Shown piece by piece: positions 52,350 to 62,150 of a stretch of DNA of 64,000 nt (its first letter is position 1; each line of letters starts with the position of its first letter). A program made the translations under genes and the position numbers. Under the pieces are notes generated by a model. The model saw only the letters and a program-made list of their open reading frames with translations, did no database searches and was not told the origin of the DNA. The stretch is from Ralstonia condita (GTDB lineage Bacteria; Pseudomonadota; Gammaproteobacteria; Burkholderiales; Burkholderiaceae): assembly GCF_958405655.1 (NCBI RefSeq), contig NZ_CATYWO010000003.1, positions 1-64,000 of the forward strand, read 5' to 3'.

Positions 52350-53165
52350 TTACTCGGTCAGAAACATCACGTCGCGGGCCAGCGGCATCAAATGCTGGCC
52401 TCCGTCGACGAACAGCGTGGTACCGGTCACGGCACGGGCGGTCGCAAGGTAGCAGACCGCCTCGGCGATGTCCTCCGGCGTGGACGACTGGCCCAGCGGC
52501 GTCATCTGGTGGGCGCGCGCAAAGCCGCCTTGCGACTGGTCGCCGGACACCATCGTGATGCCAGGCGCCACCCCCACCACTCGCAGCGCGGGGGCCAGTG
52601 CCTGCGCGAGCTGCATCGTGGCCGTCGACAGCGCGGCCTTCGACAGCGTGTACGACAGGAAATCCGGATTCAGGTTGTCCAGCTTCTGGTCGAGCAGGTT
52701 GATGACCACGCCGCGCACGTCGCGACTTTCCGGCTGCTCGCCCACCAGCGCGCGGTGCAGCTCGCGCGAAAGGAGCAACGGCGCCGCGACGTTGGTGCGC
52801 ATGTGCGTGTCGAGCGACGCATAACTGAAGCTGGTCGCCACGTCGTACTGGAACAGCGACGCGTTGTTGACCAGGCACGTGGGCGTGCCAAGTGCTGCGA
52901 TGCAGTCCGCAACCAGCCGCCCGGCGGCCGTTTCGTCCGACAGGTCAGCCTGCAGCACCGCAGCGCGGCGGCCCAGGGCGGTGATCTCGGCGGCCACGGC
53001 GTCGGCCTCGGCACGAGAGCGGTGGCAATGCACGGCAACGTCCCAGCCGTGGCGGGCCAGCGCCAGGGCGATGACACGGCCTACGCGGCGGGCGGCGCCC
53101 GTGACGAGCGCCACACGGGCCGGTGCGGGCGGTTGTGCGTTCGATTGAGTCGGCGTCTGCGCCAT
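52350..53165 (-). CDS. SDR of the pteridine reductase/FolM type
   Basis: 271 residues. The cofactor motif is TGAARRVG, the TGxxxRxG form seen in pteridine reductases and FolM rather than the usual TGxxxGxG. HCHRSRAEAD after strand two supports NADPH. NNAS, YTLSKAAL and a late FVDGGQHL complete the fold. It probably reduces dihydromonapterin or dihydrofolate. It lies 18 bases upstream of folB and on the same strand. Confidence 0.82.
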   Translation of the reverse strand: MAQTPTQSNAQPPAPARVALVTGAARRVGRVIALALARHGWDVAVHCHRSRAEADAVAAEITALGRRAAVLQADLSDETAAGRLVADCIAALGTPTCLVNNASLFQYDVATSFSYASLDTHMRTNVAAPLLLSRELHRALVGEQPESRDVRGVVINLLDQKLDNLNPDFLSYTLSKAALSTATMQLAQALAPALRVVGVAPGITMVSGDQSQGGFARAHQMTPLGQSSTPEDIAEAVCYLATARAVTGTTLFVDGGQHLMPLARDVMFLTE

Positions 53166-53181
53166 TGTTTACAATCCGGCG

Positions 53182-54375
53182 ATGAGCAAAACCGTCAGTC
53201 TACCGCTTCCGAGCGAAGCCGCGCAGGCGCAGTCCGCCCGCCTGTTCACCCTGATCGCCGACGCCATTGCGGCCGCCGGTGGCTGGCTTGCCTTTGACCG
53301 CTACATGGAACTTGCGCTGTACGCGCCAGGCCTGGGCTATTACAGCGGTGGCGCAGCCAAGTTCGGCCGCCGCGTGGAAGACGGCGGCGACTTCATCACT
53401 GCGCCAGAGCTGACCCCATTCTTCGGGCGCACGGTAGCGCATCAGATCGCGCAGGTGCTGCGCGTACTGCCCGCAGGGCAGCGCCACGTGCTGGAGTTCG
53501 GAGCGGGCACCGGCAAGTTGGCCGCCGACATCCTGACCGAACTCGATGCGCTCGGCGTGCGGCCGGATGGATACGGCATCGTCGAGCTGTCCGGGGAACT
53601 GCGCCAGCGCCAGCAGGAGCGGCTCGCTGCGCTCGGCCCCGAACTGGCTGCGCTGGCGCACTGGCACGACACGCTGCCCACGCAGTTCACCGGTGTGATG
53701 GTCGGCAACGAAGTGCTGGATGCGATGCCTGTGTCGCTGTGGGCGCGCCGTGGCGGTGCGTGGCACCTGCGCGGCGTGACGCTCGATGCAGAGAACGGCC
53801 TGCAATGGGAAGACCGGCTCGTTGCTCCGTCAGACGTGCCCGCCAAGCTCGCCGCCCTGCCCGGCACGGACGACTTCGTCACCGAATCGCACGAGGCCGC
53901 GGAAGGCTTCATCCGCAGCACCGGTGCGGCGCTCGAGCGAGGCCTGCTGCTGCTGATCGACTACGGTTTCCCGGCCGGCGAGTACTACCACGCGCACCGC
54001 GTAGGGGGCACGCTGATGTGCCACTACCGCCAGCATGCACACGATGATCCGTTCTGGCTGCCCGGCTTGCAGGACATCACCGCGCACGTCGATTTTTCGG
54101 GGATTGCCCAGGCGGGCAAGGACGCGGGGCTGGAGCTGCTCGGCTATGCGAGCCAGGCGCGCTTCCTGTTGGGCGCGGGAGTGGGTGAACTACTGATGAC
54201 GCTCGACCCCAGCGATCCCATGCAATTCCTGCCGGCGGCCAACGCGGTGCAGAAGCTGCTCTCGGAAGCGGAGATGGGCGAACTCTTCAAGGCGATCGCG
54301 CTGGGCAGGGGCATTGATGCGGCCCTGCCGTTGATCGGCTTTGGCAATGCCGATCGGTCGGAACGCTTAGGCTGA
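53182..54375 (+). CDS. MidA/NDUFAF7-family class I methyltransferase (DUF185)
   Basis: 397 residues. FDRYMELALYAPGLGYYSGG, then GDFITAPELTPFFG and the SAM-binding strand VLEFGAGTGKLAADIL match the family, as do MVGNEVLDAMPV and LLIDYGFPAGEYYH. The mitochondrial member dimethylates an arginine of complex I; bacterial roles are not well known. It is divergent from the pteridine-reductase-like gene and overlaps the convergent ampG end by 9 bases. Confidence 0.9.
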   Translation: MSKTVSLPLPSEAAQAQSARLFTLIADAIAAAGGWLAFDRYMELALYAPGLGYYSGGAAKFGRRVEDGGDFITAPELTPFFGRTVAHQIAQVLRVLPAGQRHVLEFGAGTGKLAADILTELDALGVRPDGYGIVELSGELRQRQQERLAALGPELAALAHWHDTLPTQFTGVMVGNEVLDAMPVSLWARRGGAWHLRGVTLDAENGLQWEDRLVAPSDVPAKLAALPGTDDFVTESHEAAEGFIRSTGAALERGLLLLIDYGFPAGEYYHAHRVGGTLMCHYRQHAHDDPFWLPGLQDITAHVDFSGIAQAGKDAGLELLGYASQARFLLGAGVGELLMTLDPSDPMQFLPAANAVQKLLSEAEMGELFKAIALGRGIDAALPLIGFGNADRSERLG

Positions 54376-55656
54376 CGCGGGTTTCGCGGCCTGGGCCTCG
54401 AGGGCGCGCTCGTTCTGCTCGGCCTCGTAGCGCCCGATCGTGCGCCGCATCCCCCACAGCAGCGCGAGCCCGGGCAAGGCAAACCCCACTGTCATCAGAT
54501 AGAACGTCGGCCAGCCATAGGCTTCCACGAGGTAGCCCGAGGTGGGGCCGACGTACACGCGGCCGATCGATGCCAGCGCCGACAGCAGCGCATACTGCGT
54601 CGCCGAGAATGACCGGTTGCACAGCGCCATCAGCAGCGCGACGAACGCCGCGGTGCCCATGCCGCCGCAGATGTTCTCGATGCCGATGGCCACGGCCATC
54701 GTCCACAGGTGCTGCGGCGTGACGGCCAGCACCCAGTAGCCCAGATTCGATACCGCCTGCAACACGCCAAACAGCAGGAGCGCGCGCACCAGCCCCAGCC
54801 GCACCATGAGCGTGCCGCCATACAGCGCCCCAACGATGGTGGCCGCCAACCCCAGCGTCTTGTTGACGATGCCAACCTCACCGGCCGAGAAACCCACGCC
54901 ACGCATCAGGAACGTGGTCGACAGGCTGCCCGCAAACGCATCGCCCAGCTTGTAGAGGACGATCAGCGCCAGCAGCGCCCACGCGCCGCGGCGCGAGAAG
55001 AAATCCCGCAGCGGCCCGACCACCGCTTCCTGCAGGCTGCGCGGCGGGCGCGCCTGCACCTCAGGTTCGGGCGACCACAGCGTCGTGACAATGCCCAGCG
55101 CCATCAGCCCGGCCATCAGCAGATACATGTGGCTCCAGCCCATCACGCGATCGGCAAGATACAACGCCAAGCCGCCCGACACCAGCATCGCCAGCCGGTA
55201 GCCGAGCACCTTCACGGCCGCGCCGACGCCGCGCTCGCTGGTGTGCAGCACATCGGTGCTGTAGGCATCGAAAACGATGTCCTGCGATGCCGACAGGAAC
55301 GCCACCAGCACCGCCAACCCGGCCAGCGCCCAGAGCGCGGCATGCGGCGGCGTGAAGGCCATCGCGGCAATCGACGCCACCAGCCCGGCCTGCGTCAGCA
55401 CCAGCCAGCCGCGCCGCCGGCCCATGAGCGGCGGCGTGAAGCGGTCCATGAGCGGCGCCCAGAGGAACTTGAAGATGTAGGCCTGCCCCACCAGCGAGAA
55501 CAGCCCGATCGTGCGGATGTCGAGCCCTTCCACCGTCATCCACGCCTGCAGCGTGCCCGAGGTGAGCGCCAGCGGCAGACCCGAGGCAAAGCCCAGCAGC
55601 AGCATCGCGCCGATGCGTCGGTTACGGAAAACGTCGAGATAGTCGTGAAATGTCAT
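54367..55656 (-). CDS. ampG: AmpG-family muropeptide permease
   Basis: About 429 residues from the ATG at 55656 (MTFHDYLDVFRNRRIGAML). MFS protein with FASGLPLALTSGTLQAWM, SLVGQAYIFKFLWAPLMDR and GRRRGWLVLTQ, all characteristic of AmpG. It imports anhydro-muropeptides for cell-wall recycling and so affects beta-lactamase induction. The frame is open to 55731, but the inner ATG fits family starts. Confidence 0.92.
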   Translation of the reverse strand: MTFHDYLDVFRNRRIGAMLLLGFASGLPLALTSGTLQAWMTVEGLDIRTIGLFSLVGQAYIFKFLWAPLMDRFTPPLMGRRRGWLVLTQAGLVASIAAMAFTPPHAALWALAGLAVLVAFLSASQDIVFDAYSTDVLHTSERGVGAAVKVLGYRLAMLVSGGLALYLADRVMGWSHMYLLMAGLMALGIVTTLWSPEPEVQARPPRSLQEAVVGPLRDFFSRRGAWALLALIVLYKLGDAFAGSLSTTFLMRGVGFSAGEVGIVNKTLGLAATIVGALYGGTLMVRLGLVRALLLFGVLQAVSNLGYWVLAVTPQHLWTMAVAIGIENICGGMGTAAFVALLMALCNRSFSATQYALLSALASIGRVYVGPTSGYLVEAYGWPTFYLMTVGFALPGLALLWGMRRTIGRYEAEQNERALEAQAAKPASA

Positions 55657-55751
55657 GCGGCAGGCTGCGTACGGGCGGATACGGGTTGCCACGTAGCGTG
55701 GCCGGGAACGTTGCCCGATATTATGTCGCACGGACTCGGCTCAAGACTGAT

Positions 55752-56696
55752 ATGCCTCGCATAACGCGCCTCCTGCTCACTGCCACCGGCCTCGCGCTCG
55801 CCACGTGGGCCACCGCCATGGATGGCCCGCTACCCGTGCCCGCCGACGGCGTGAAGCTGGAAGCCCCGACCACCACGTCGCCCAACATCCGCCTCGTCAT
55901 TCCGTCCGACGAGATCGAAAAGCGTGCGCAGGCCGAATACCGGCAGGTCATCGATAACGCCGCGCGCGAAGGCGCACTGGCGCCAGACACCGTGCCGGAC
56001 CTCGTACGGATTCGCGCCATCGTCAAGCGCTTGATTCCGCAGGCTCCCCGCTGGAACAGCGATGCCGCGCACTGGCGGTGGGAGGTCAACCTGATCGGCT
56101 CGCCGCAAGTCAATGCGTTCTGCATGCCCGGCGGCAAGATCGCCGTGTTCTCGGGGCTGGTCGAACAGTTCAAGCTGACGGACGACGAACTCGCCATGGC
56201 GCTCGGTCACGAGATCGCCCACGCGCTGCGCGAACACGCCCGAGCACGCGCCGGCCAGCGCGAAATCACCAACCTGGGCGCCAACGTCATCTCGCAGCTC
56301 TTCGGGTTCGGCAACCGCGGCGATACCGACCTCGGCGAAGGCGCCAAGATGCACCTGCTCGCGTTCTCGCGTGCGGAGGAAACCGAAGCCGACCTGGTGG
56401 GCATGGACATCGCCTCGCGCGCCGGCTACGACCCGCGCGCCGCGCTCACGTTGTGGCAGAAGATGGGCTCGATCGGCGGCGCGGAGCAGAAGCAGTTTCT
56501 GTCCACACATCCATCCGGACGCACCCGCATGGTCGTGCTGTCGCGCCATCTGCCCGAAACACTCACGCTTTTTGCGGCCGCGAAGCAGATGCCAATGGCC
56601 AAACTGCCGGAATATCGCTCCAACGTGCAATACCTGGGCGCCGCGCCGGTTGATAACGGCGATGAGGCGCCGATGCGGCCGATGGTGGGGCGGTAG
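55752..56696 (+). CDS. M48-family zinc metallopeptidase, secreted or membrane-associated
   Basis: 314 residues from the ATG at 55752. The N-terminal signal (LLLTATGLALATWATAMDG) is followed by the zinc motif GHEIAHALREH and the third ligand in EETEADLVGMDIASRAGYDP. CMPGGKIAVFSGLV is typical of the periplasmic LoiP/YcaL group, which degrades misfolded outer-membrane proteins. It is divergent from ampG. Confidence 0.92.
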   Translation: MPRITRLLLTATGLALATWATAMDGPLPVPADGVKLEAPTTTSPNIRLVIPSDEIEKRAQAEYRQVIDNAAREGALAPDTVPDLVRIRAIVKRLIPQAPRWNSDAAHWRWEVNLIGSPQVNAFCMPGGKIAVFSGLVEQFKLTDDELAMALGHEIAHALREHARARAGQREITNLGANVISQLFGFGNRGDTDLGEGAKMHLLAFSRAEETEADLVGMDIASRAGYDPRAALTLWQKMGSIGGAEQKQFLSTHPSGRTRMVVLSRHLPETLTLFAAAKQMPMAKLPEYRSNVQYLGAAPVDNGDEAPMRPMVGR

Positions 56697-56843
56697 CGTG
56701 TCAACGCACCCGTGACCGACTGCCCGGACCTGCATGTGCAGCCCGCCGAAACGACCTTGTAAGCGGACGGGTCGCGCGCCCGGCCATTCCTCATTACGAT
56801 GGCGGCCCATGCACGCGCGGGGCGTGCCCAATCGGAGGATGCC

Positions 56844-57599
56844 GTGAGTTTGGCTGTGCTGTGTGTACTGGTGATCGTGGCGATGGTGTGCGGGGCGCAG
56901 GGCCGGCGACGCGCTGCGCGCGCGCTGGCGGGAGGTGCGGCGGCCCTGGTGGTGGCCATCGGCTGCGGGCCGGTGCCGGCGTGGCTGCTCGATTCGCTGG
57001 AGCAGCCTTTTGAGCATGCGCCGCAGCTGACCTGGGGCCCGCGCAACGCCATCGTGTTGCTCGGTGCCGGCACGTTTCGCGTGGGGCAGACGGTCGAGCC
57101 CAGTCTCTTCTCGTATCCCCGCATGGTACAAGCCGCGAAGCTGTACGAGGCATGCCGCAAATCGGACAACGATTGCAAGATCTTCGTCAGCGGCGGCGAT
57201 GCCCGCCACCACGGTGCGCCAGAAGCGACCGTCTATGCCCGCGACCTCATCGCGCTCGGCGTCGACCGTACCGACGTGCTCCTCGAGCCCGAGAGCATGA
57301 ACACGTGGCAGAACGCGCAGTTCTCCCGCGCACTGCTCGCGCAGTATGGGCCGGACCGGACGGTGCTCGTCTCTTCGGCCATCCACCTGCGGCGCAGCCT
57401 GCTGTATTTCGCGCACTTCGGCATGACGCCGATCCCCGTGCGCGCCGACGATCTGCAAGCCACCGTCTCCCCCTTGCCGCTGGCATACAACTTTGCCCTG
57501 ACCGATTTCGCGCTGCACGAGTGGATCGGCATTGCGCGCTATCACGTCTATAACGCGCTGGGCTGGAATCCGGCCCGCCTCCAGCCCGGTGAGTCGTAA
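56844..57599 (+). CDS. YdcF-like DUF218 protein
   Basis: About 251 residues from a GTG at 56844, with GGAGG just upstream; an ATG at 56799 is an alternative. One or two N-terminal membrane segments (LAVLCVLVIVAMVCG) precede the DUF218 domain: AIVLLGAGTF, FVSGGDARHHGAPEA, EPESMNTWQNAQFS, VLVSSAIHLRRSLLYF. Related proteins (SanA, ElyC, YdcF) act in envelope polysaccharide metabolism, but the biochemical role is unclear. It ends in a shared terminator with argC. Confidence 0.85.
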   Translation: MSLAVLCVLVIVAMVCGAQGRRRAARALAGGAAALVVAIGCGPVPAWLLDSLEQPFEHAPQLTWGPRNAIVLLGAGTFRVGQTVEPSLFSYPRMVQAAKLYEACRKSDNDCKIFVSGGDARHHGAPEATVYARDLIALGVDRTDVLLEPESMNTWQNAQFSRALLAQYGPDRTVLVSSAIHLRRSLLYFAHFGMTPIPVRADDLQATVSPLPLAYNFALTDFALHEWIGIARYHVYNALGWNPARLQPGES

Positions 57600-57614
57600 G
57601 CCGCGCGCCCAAAG

Positions 57615-57640
57615 AAAAACGCGCCTTCGGGCGCGTTTTT
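57615..57640. terminator. Bidirectional terminator between the YdcF-like gene and argC
   Basis: AAAAACGCGCC-TTCG-GGCGCGTTTTT: an 11-bp stem with a stable TTCG tetraloop, flanked by A and T runs, so it serves both convergent genes. Confidence 0.92.
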
Positions 57641-57660
57641 CGTTTCAGCTCAGCTGGCGA

Positions 57661-58674
57661 TCAGCTCGCAAAACCCGGCGCCGCTTCGCGCACGGCGTGC
57701 TCGGCACCGGCTGCGGGAATCGGCGCTTCCACATGCAGGCTCGTCGCCTCATCCACGCCCAGGTGCACGTTCATGCATTGCACCGCAGCGCCGGCTGCGC
57801 CCTTGCCCAGGTTGTCCAGACGCGCGGTGACGACCATGCGCTCGTCCGAGCCGAACACGAACAGGTCGGCACGGTTGGTGTCGTTGGCACCCTGCACATC
57901 GAAGAAGCCATTGTCGAGCGTCGCAACGTTGTCGGCCGGCGCCACGCGGATGAACTGCTCGCCCTGGTAGTAATCGGCCAGCACGCGGGCGATGTCGGCG
58001 GGGCTCACCTTACGCGCCAGGTGCTGCGGGTGCAGACCGATCGTCACGGCCAGGCCCTTGAGGAAGTTGCCGACCACCGGCGTGAAGATCGGCGCGAGGC
58101 TCAGCCGGCTCTGCACGCGCATCTCCGGCAGGTGCTTGTGCGCCAGCGCCAGCGCATACGGGCGCGGACTGTCGAGCTTCGGGTTATTGGCTGCCAAGTA
58201 ATCGGCGATCATCTGCTTGCCGCCGCCGCTGTAGCCGGTGAGCGAGAACGCGGTGACCGGGTAGTCGGCCGGGACGATGCCCGCATCCACCAGCGGGCGC
58301 ATCAGCAGCACGAAGGCGCTGGCATGGCAGCCCGGCACGGCGATCCGCTTGGTGTTGCGCAGGCGCTCGCGCTGGCCCTGGGCCAGTTCCGGCAGACCGT
58401 AGACCCAGTCGTCCGACGTGCGGAACGCGGTGCTGGCGTCGATGATGCAGGTGTTCGGGTTATTGACCAGCGAGACGGCCTCGCGCGAGGCGACGTCCGG
58501 CAGGCACAGGAATGCGACATCGGCGGCATTCAGGAATTTGGCGCGCTCGGCTGAATCCTTGCGCTTGTCGTCGGCGATACGCATCAGCTCGATATCGTCG
58601 CGCTGCGACAGATAGTCGAGCAGGCGAAGGCCGGTGGTGCCTTCCTGACCGTCGACGAAAACCTTGAATGCCAT
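57661..58674 (-). CDS. argC: N-acetyl-gamma-glutamyl-phosphate reductase, type 2
   Basis: 337 residues. FVDGQEGTTGLRLLDYL is the N-terminal nucleotide-binding region of the short (type 2) ArgC group, VPGCHASAF has the catalytic Cys, and FSLTGYSGGGKQMI is conserved. It reduces N-acetylglutamyl phosphate to the semialdehyde in arginine synthesis. The C-terminus (GAEHAVREAAPGFAS) is an extension beyond the usual ~310 residues. Confidence 0.95.
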   Translation of the reverse strand: MAFKVFVDGQEGTTGLRLLDYLSQRDDIELMRIADDKRKDSAERAKFLNAADVAFLCLPDVASREAVSLVNNPNTCIIDASTAFRTSDDWVYGLPELAQGQRERLRNTKRIAVPGCHASAFVLLMRPLVDAGIVPADYPVTAFSLTGYSGGGKQMIADYLAANNPKLDSPRPYALALAHKHLPEMRVQSRLSLAPIFTPVVGNFLKGLAVTIGLHPQHLARKVSPADIARVLADYYQGEQFIRVAPADNVATLDNGFFDVQGANDTNRADLFVFGSDERMVVTARLDNLGKGAAGAAVQCMNVHLGVDEATSLHVEAPIPAAGAEHAVREAAPGFAS

Positions 58675-58801
58675 GGTGATCTCGCTAAAAAACTGGGGGC
58701 CAAAGACAACGCCGGCAAGCGGTGCCGGCGCGTAAGTTTTGCATTGTAGCGGCTGACGGAGAATTTTCTGCGGCAGCGCAATAAAGTGATTTACTTACCG
58801 C

Positions 58802-59587
58802 TTACCAATGCACTTTGGCGTCGTAATCGATCGTCAGCGGCGCGTGGTCGCTGAACTTGATGTCCTTGAAGATCGACGTACGGCGCGCTGTGGCGGCAAT
58901 GCCCGGGGTGGCGATCTGGTAATCGATACGCCACCCGACGTTCTTTGCGTAGGCCTGGCCGCGGTTGCTCCACCACGTGTACTGCTCGGGGCGCGGATCG
59001 AGCGTGCGGAAGACATCCACGTAGCCGACCTCGTCGAACAGCTTGGTCAGCCACGCGCGCTCTTCGGGCAGGCAGCCGGAGTTCTTCTGGTTGCCCTTCC
59101 AGTTCTTGATGTCGATTTCCTTGTGGACGATGTTGACGTCGCCGCACAGCACGACCTCGCGGCCCTTTTCGTGGCGCAGGTCGACAAGGTGCTGCATGAA
59201 CAAGTCCATGAAGCGGAACTTGGCCTGCTGGCGCTCTTCGCCGCTGGAGCCCGAGGGCACATAGACCGAGATGATCGACAGCTTGCCGTAGCGGGCCTCG
59301 ACGTAACGGCCTTCGGCGTCGAACTCGCCACCGTCAAAGCCGATGATTACGTCGTCCGGCTTGTGGCGTGTGTAGAGACCGGCACCGCTGTAGCCCTTCT
59401 TGACGGCATGCTGGAACACGCCGTGGTAGCCGTGCGGCGCCAGGAATTCGGGCGTCATGTCGTCTTGTGCACACTTGAGTTCCTGCACGCAGACGAAATC
59501 GGCATCCTGCTTGCCCATCCACTCGAAGAAGCCCTTGCTGGCGGCGGAGCGGACGCCGTTGAGGTTGGCGGAAATGATGCGTAACAT
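58802..59587 (-). CDS. xthA: Exodeoxyribonuclease III (AP endonuclease)
   Basis: 261 residues. The motifs SANLNGVRSA, CVQELKC (catalytic Glu), YGGxxxVY-equivalent SIISVYVPSG, GDVNIVHKEIDIKN and the closing SDHAPLTIDYD match the exonuclease III family. It repairs abasic sites. It is divergent from pyrE with 32 bases between starts. Confidence 0.95.
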   Translation of the reverse strand: MLRIISANLNGVRSAASKGFFEWMGKQDADFVCVQELKCAQDDMTPEFLAPHGYHGVFQHAVKKGYSGAGLYTRHKPDDVIIGFDGGEFDAEGRYVEARYGKLSIISVYVPSGSSGEERQQAKFRFMDLFMQHLVDLRHEKGREVVLCGDVNIVHKEIDIKNWKGNQKNSGCLPEERAWLTKLFDEVGYVDVFRTLDPRPEQYTWWSNRGQAYAKNVGWRIDYQIATPGIAATARRTSIFKDIKFSDHAPLTIDYDAKVHW

Positions 59588-59619
59588 GGCGGGACTTTTT
59601 TGCAGACCAGAGAAAAAAG

Positions 59620-60297
59620 ATGAGCCAAAACAGCGAGTTGCGCCAATCCTTCATCCGCTTTGCGGTGCAAGCCGGCGTGCTGTCGTTCGGGGAATTCGTG
59701 ACCAAGGCGGGGCGGACATCGCCCTATTTCTTCAACGCCGGCAAGTTCAATGACGGCGCGCTGCTGGGCCAAGTCGCGCAATTCTATGCGAAAACCCTGC
59801 TGGACTCGGGTGTCGAGTTCGACATGCTGTTTGGGCCGGCCTACAAGGGGATCACGCTGGCGTCGGCCACCGCAGTCGCGCTGGCGGGCCTGGGCCGCAA
59901 TGTGGGTTTTGCGTACAACCGCAAGGAAGCCAAGGACCACGGCGAAGGCGGCAGCCTGGTCGGCGCGAAGCTGCAGGGGCGCGTGGTGATCGTCGATGAC
60001 GTGATCTCTGCCGGCACCTCGGTGCGCGAGTCGGTTGAGCTGATTCGCGCTGCCGGTGCGACGCCGGCCGCCGTGCTGATCCTGATGGATCGGATGGAGC
60101 GCAGCGGCAACGCAGTGGATATCGGCGAGCGCTCTGCGGTGCAGGAAGTGCAGGCTCAGTACGGGATGCCGGTTGTGTCGATTGCCAATCTGGATGACCT
60201 GCTGGGATACCTGGATGGAGCGGGTGATCCCGCGTTGGCTGGCTATCGGGACAAGGCCGCCGCCTACCGTGACAAGTACGGCGTCAGCGCGATCTGA
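59620..60297 (+). CDS. pyrE: Orotate phosphoribosyltransferase
   Basis: 225 residues. KAGRTSPYFFNAGKF, GPAYKGITLASATA, YNRKEAKDHGEGG and the PRPP-binding VVIVDDVISAGTSVRE are complete. It makes OMP in pyrimidine synthesis. A terminator follows. Confidence 0.97.
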   Translation: MSQNSELRQSFIRFAVQAGVLSFGEFVTKAGRTSPYFFNAGKFNDGALLGQVAQFYAKTLLDSGVEFDMLFGPAYKGITLASATAVALAGLGRNVGFAYNRKEAKDHGEGGSLVGAKLQGRVVIVDDVISAGTSVRESVELIRAAGATPAAVLILMDRMERSGNAVDIGERSAVQEVQAQYGMPVVSIANLDDLLGYLDGAGDPALAGYRDKAAAYRDKYGVSAI

Positions 60298-60323
60298 CCT
60301 GTTCTGGAGTTGAAGTCACGGCG

Positions 60324-60359
60324 CCCCGGCGGACGGTATCTGCCGGGGTTTGTTTTTTT
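60324..60359 (+). terminator. Intrinsic terminator after pyrE
   Basis: CCCCGGC (60324-60330) pairs with GCCGGGG (60342-60348) and is followed by TTTGTTTTTTT. Confidence 0.88.
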
Positions 60360-60393
60360 GGCGGGGGCACCATCGGTTTGACGCCCGGCCGCC

Positions 60394-61221
60394 TTATTCC
60401 ACCTTCAAGCCATTGAAAGCCGGGTTCCCTGCCGGATACTCCGGCTTCAATCGCTCCATCACACCAAGCAGGATCTCAGCCACCATCAGGCTCCGATGCG
60501 ACTTCGAGTTCGCCGGGATGATGTGCCACGGTGCGTGCGGAGTGGCGGTGGCGTTGATGGCCTCTTCGTAGGCCGTCATGTACGCCTCCCAGTGACCGCG
60601 CTCCTCGATGTCGGCCATGCCGAGCTTCCAGTGCTTGTGCGGATCGTCGACACGCTCCTGCAGGCGGTCGCGCTGCTCGTCCTTGGAGATGTGCAGAAAG
60701 CACTTGATGAGGGTGGTACCGGTTTCCGCCAGCATCCGTTCGAATGCATTGATATGTGCGTAGCGGCGCTTGCACTCGGCCGCGTCGATGTCGTCGTGCA
60801 CGCGGGTGACGAGCACGTCTTCGTAATGGCTGCGATTGAAGATCACGATCTCACCGGCGCCGGGTACCTGAGCGTGTACGCGCCACAGAAAATCATGCGC
60901 CAGCTCCAGCGGCGTCGGCGTCTTGAACCCGACCACCCGCAGGCCCAGCGGATCGAGCGCGCGGAACACCGTGCGCACGGTTCCGTCCTTGCCTGCGGTG
61001 TCCATCCCCTGCAGCACCACCAGGAGCTTGCGCCGATGCTCGGCATAGAAGATGTCCTGCAGCGTCTCGATGCGCGCCGACAGGGCGGCCAGGCGCTCCA
61101 GATCGCTCGCCTTGCTGCCGGTGGTGCATGGCTTGGCGGCCGGATCGAACTTGGCGATCCTGAACTTGGTGCTGCCGTCGAAATACCACTCGTCTAGCGC
61201 AGACTTGCCGTTGGATGCCAC
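60394..61221 (-). CDS. ppk2: Polyphosphate kinase 2 family protein
   Basis: About 275 residues from a GTG at 61221, with GGAGG five bases upstream; the frame is open to 61275. Walker A GMDTAGKDG, then the lid FNRSHYEDVLVTRVHDDID and ISKDEQRDRLQERVDDPHKHWKL define the PPK2 fold. These enzymes use polyphosphate to phosphorylate nucleoside mono- or diphosphates. The single PPK2 domain with this lid suggests class III or I; the substrate (AMP or ADP/GDP) cannot be fixed by eye. It lies 50 bases from dapF in the same direction. Confidence 0.9.
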   Translation of the reverse strand: MASNGKSALDEWYFDGSTKFRIAKFDPAAKPCTTGSKASDLERLAALSARIETLQDIFYAEHRRKLLVVLQGMDTAGKDGTVRTVFRALDPLGLRVVGFKTPTPLELAHDFLWRVHAQVPGAGEIVIFNRSHYEDVLVTRVHDDIDAAECKRRYAHINAFERMLAETGTTLIKCFLHISKDEQRDRLQERVDDPHKHWKLGMADIEERGHWEAYMTAYEEAINATATPHAPWHIIPANSKSHRSLMVAEILLGVMERLKPEYPAGNPAFNGLKVE

Positions 61222-61271
61222 GAGCCCTCCTTCCTGTGGTGCTGAGCGGGGGCACACAGCCCACGCGTTGG

Positions 61272-62150
61272 TCAATGCGTCGCCGTCAGCGTCAGCGCAT
61301 CCAGATCCAGGGTACCTTCGAAGACGGTCGTGGCCGGGCCGGTCATCAAGACCGGCTCACCCACGCCTGCCCAGGCGATGGTCAGATCGCCGCCATGCGT
61401 GGCCACCTTGACGGGCGAATCCAGCAGACACCGCCGGATGCCGGCCACCACGGCAGCGCAAGCTCCCGTCCCACAGGCAAGCGTCTCGCCAGCACCGCGT
61501 TCATACACGCGCAGCCGGATCGCGTGGCGATCGACGACCTGCATGAAGCCGGCATTCACACGCCGCGGGAACACCGTATGTGACTCGATCAGCGGGCCGT
61601 CTTCCAGCACGGGGAAAGCCTCGGTGTCGTCCACCACCTGCACGGCGTGCGGATTGCCCATCGACACGGTGGAGACCCATGCCGTACGGCCGTTGATCTG
61701 CAGCGCGTGCTGCGTGTCGTCGCCTTCGACGCGGGTGGGCAGGCCGTCGGGCAGGAACGGCAGGCGCGCGGCCTCGAACACGGGCGCGCCCATGTCGACT
61801 GTGACTTGGCCGTCGTCCTGCATCGTGAGCGTGGCAATGCCATTCATGACTTCCACGCGCACGGTGCGCTTGGTCGTCAGACCGCGGTCGGTGACGAACT
61901 TGACGAAGCAGCGCGCGCCGTTGCCGCAGTGCTCCACCTCGCTGCCGTCATGGTTGAAGATGCGGTAGCGGAAATCGACGTCGGGGCGCGTCGAGCGTTC
62001 GACCAGCAGCAGTTGATCCGCGCCCACGCCGAAGTGGCGATCGGCAATGGCACGCCATTGCTCGGGCGTGAAATCGATCGGGGTCTGGATGCCGTCGAGC
62101 ACGACAAAGTCGTTGCCCGCGCCATGCATCTTGGTGAAGTGCAGTTTCAC
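61272..62150 (-). CDS. dapF: Diaminopimelate epimerase
   Basis: About 292 residues from a GTG at 62150 (VKLHFTKMHGAGNDFVVLD); the frame is open upstream with an ATG at 62198. The two catalytic cysteines are present: EHCGNGARC and LACGTGACA. It converts LL- to meso-diaminopimelate for peptidoglycan and lysine. It follows the two acyltransferase genes in the same direction, an arrangement common in Ralstonia and Burkholderia. Confidence 0.96.
   Translation of the reverse strand: MKLHFTKMHGAGNDFVVLDGIQTPIDFTPEQWRAIADRHFGVGADQLLLVERSTRPDVDFRYRIFNHDGSEVEHCGNGARCFVKFVTDRGLTTKRTVRVEVMNGIATLTMQDDGQVTVDMGAPVFEAARLPFLPDGLPTRVEGDDTQHALQINGRTAWVSTVSMGNPHAVQVVDDTEAFPVLEDGPLIESHTVFPRRVNAGFMQVVDRHAIRLRVYERGAGETLACGTGACAAVVAGIRRCLLDSPVKVATHGGDLTIAWAGVGEPVLMTGPATTVFEGTLDLDALTLTATH

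Noticed and set aside
55830..57545. A 571-codon minus-strand frame opposite the M48 protease and the YdcF-like gene
   Set aside because: Antisense shadow that crosses two real genes.
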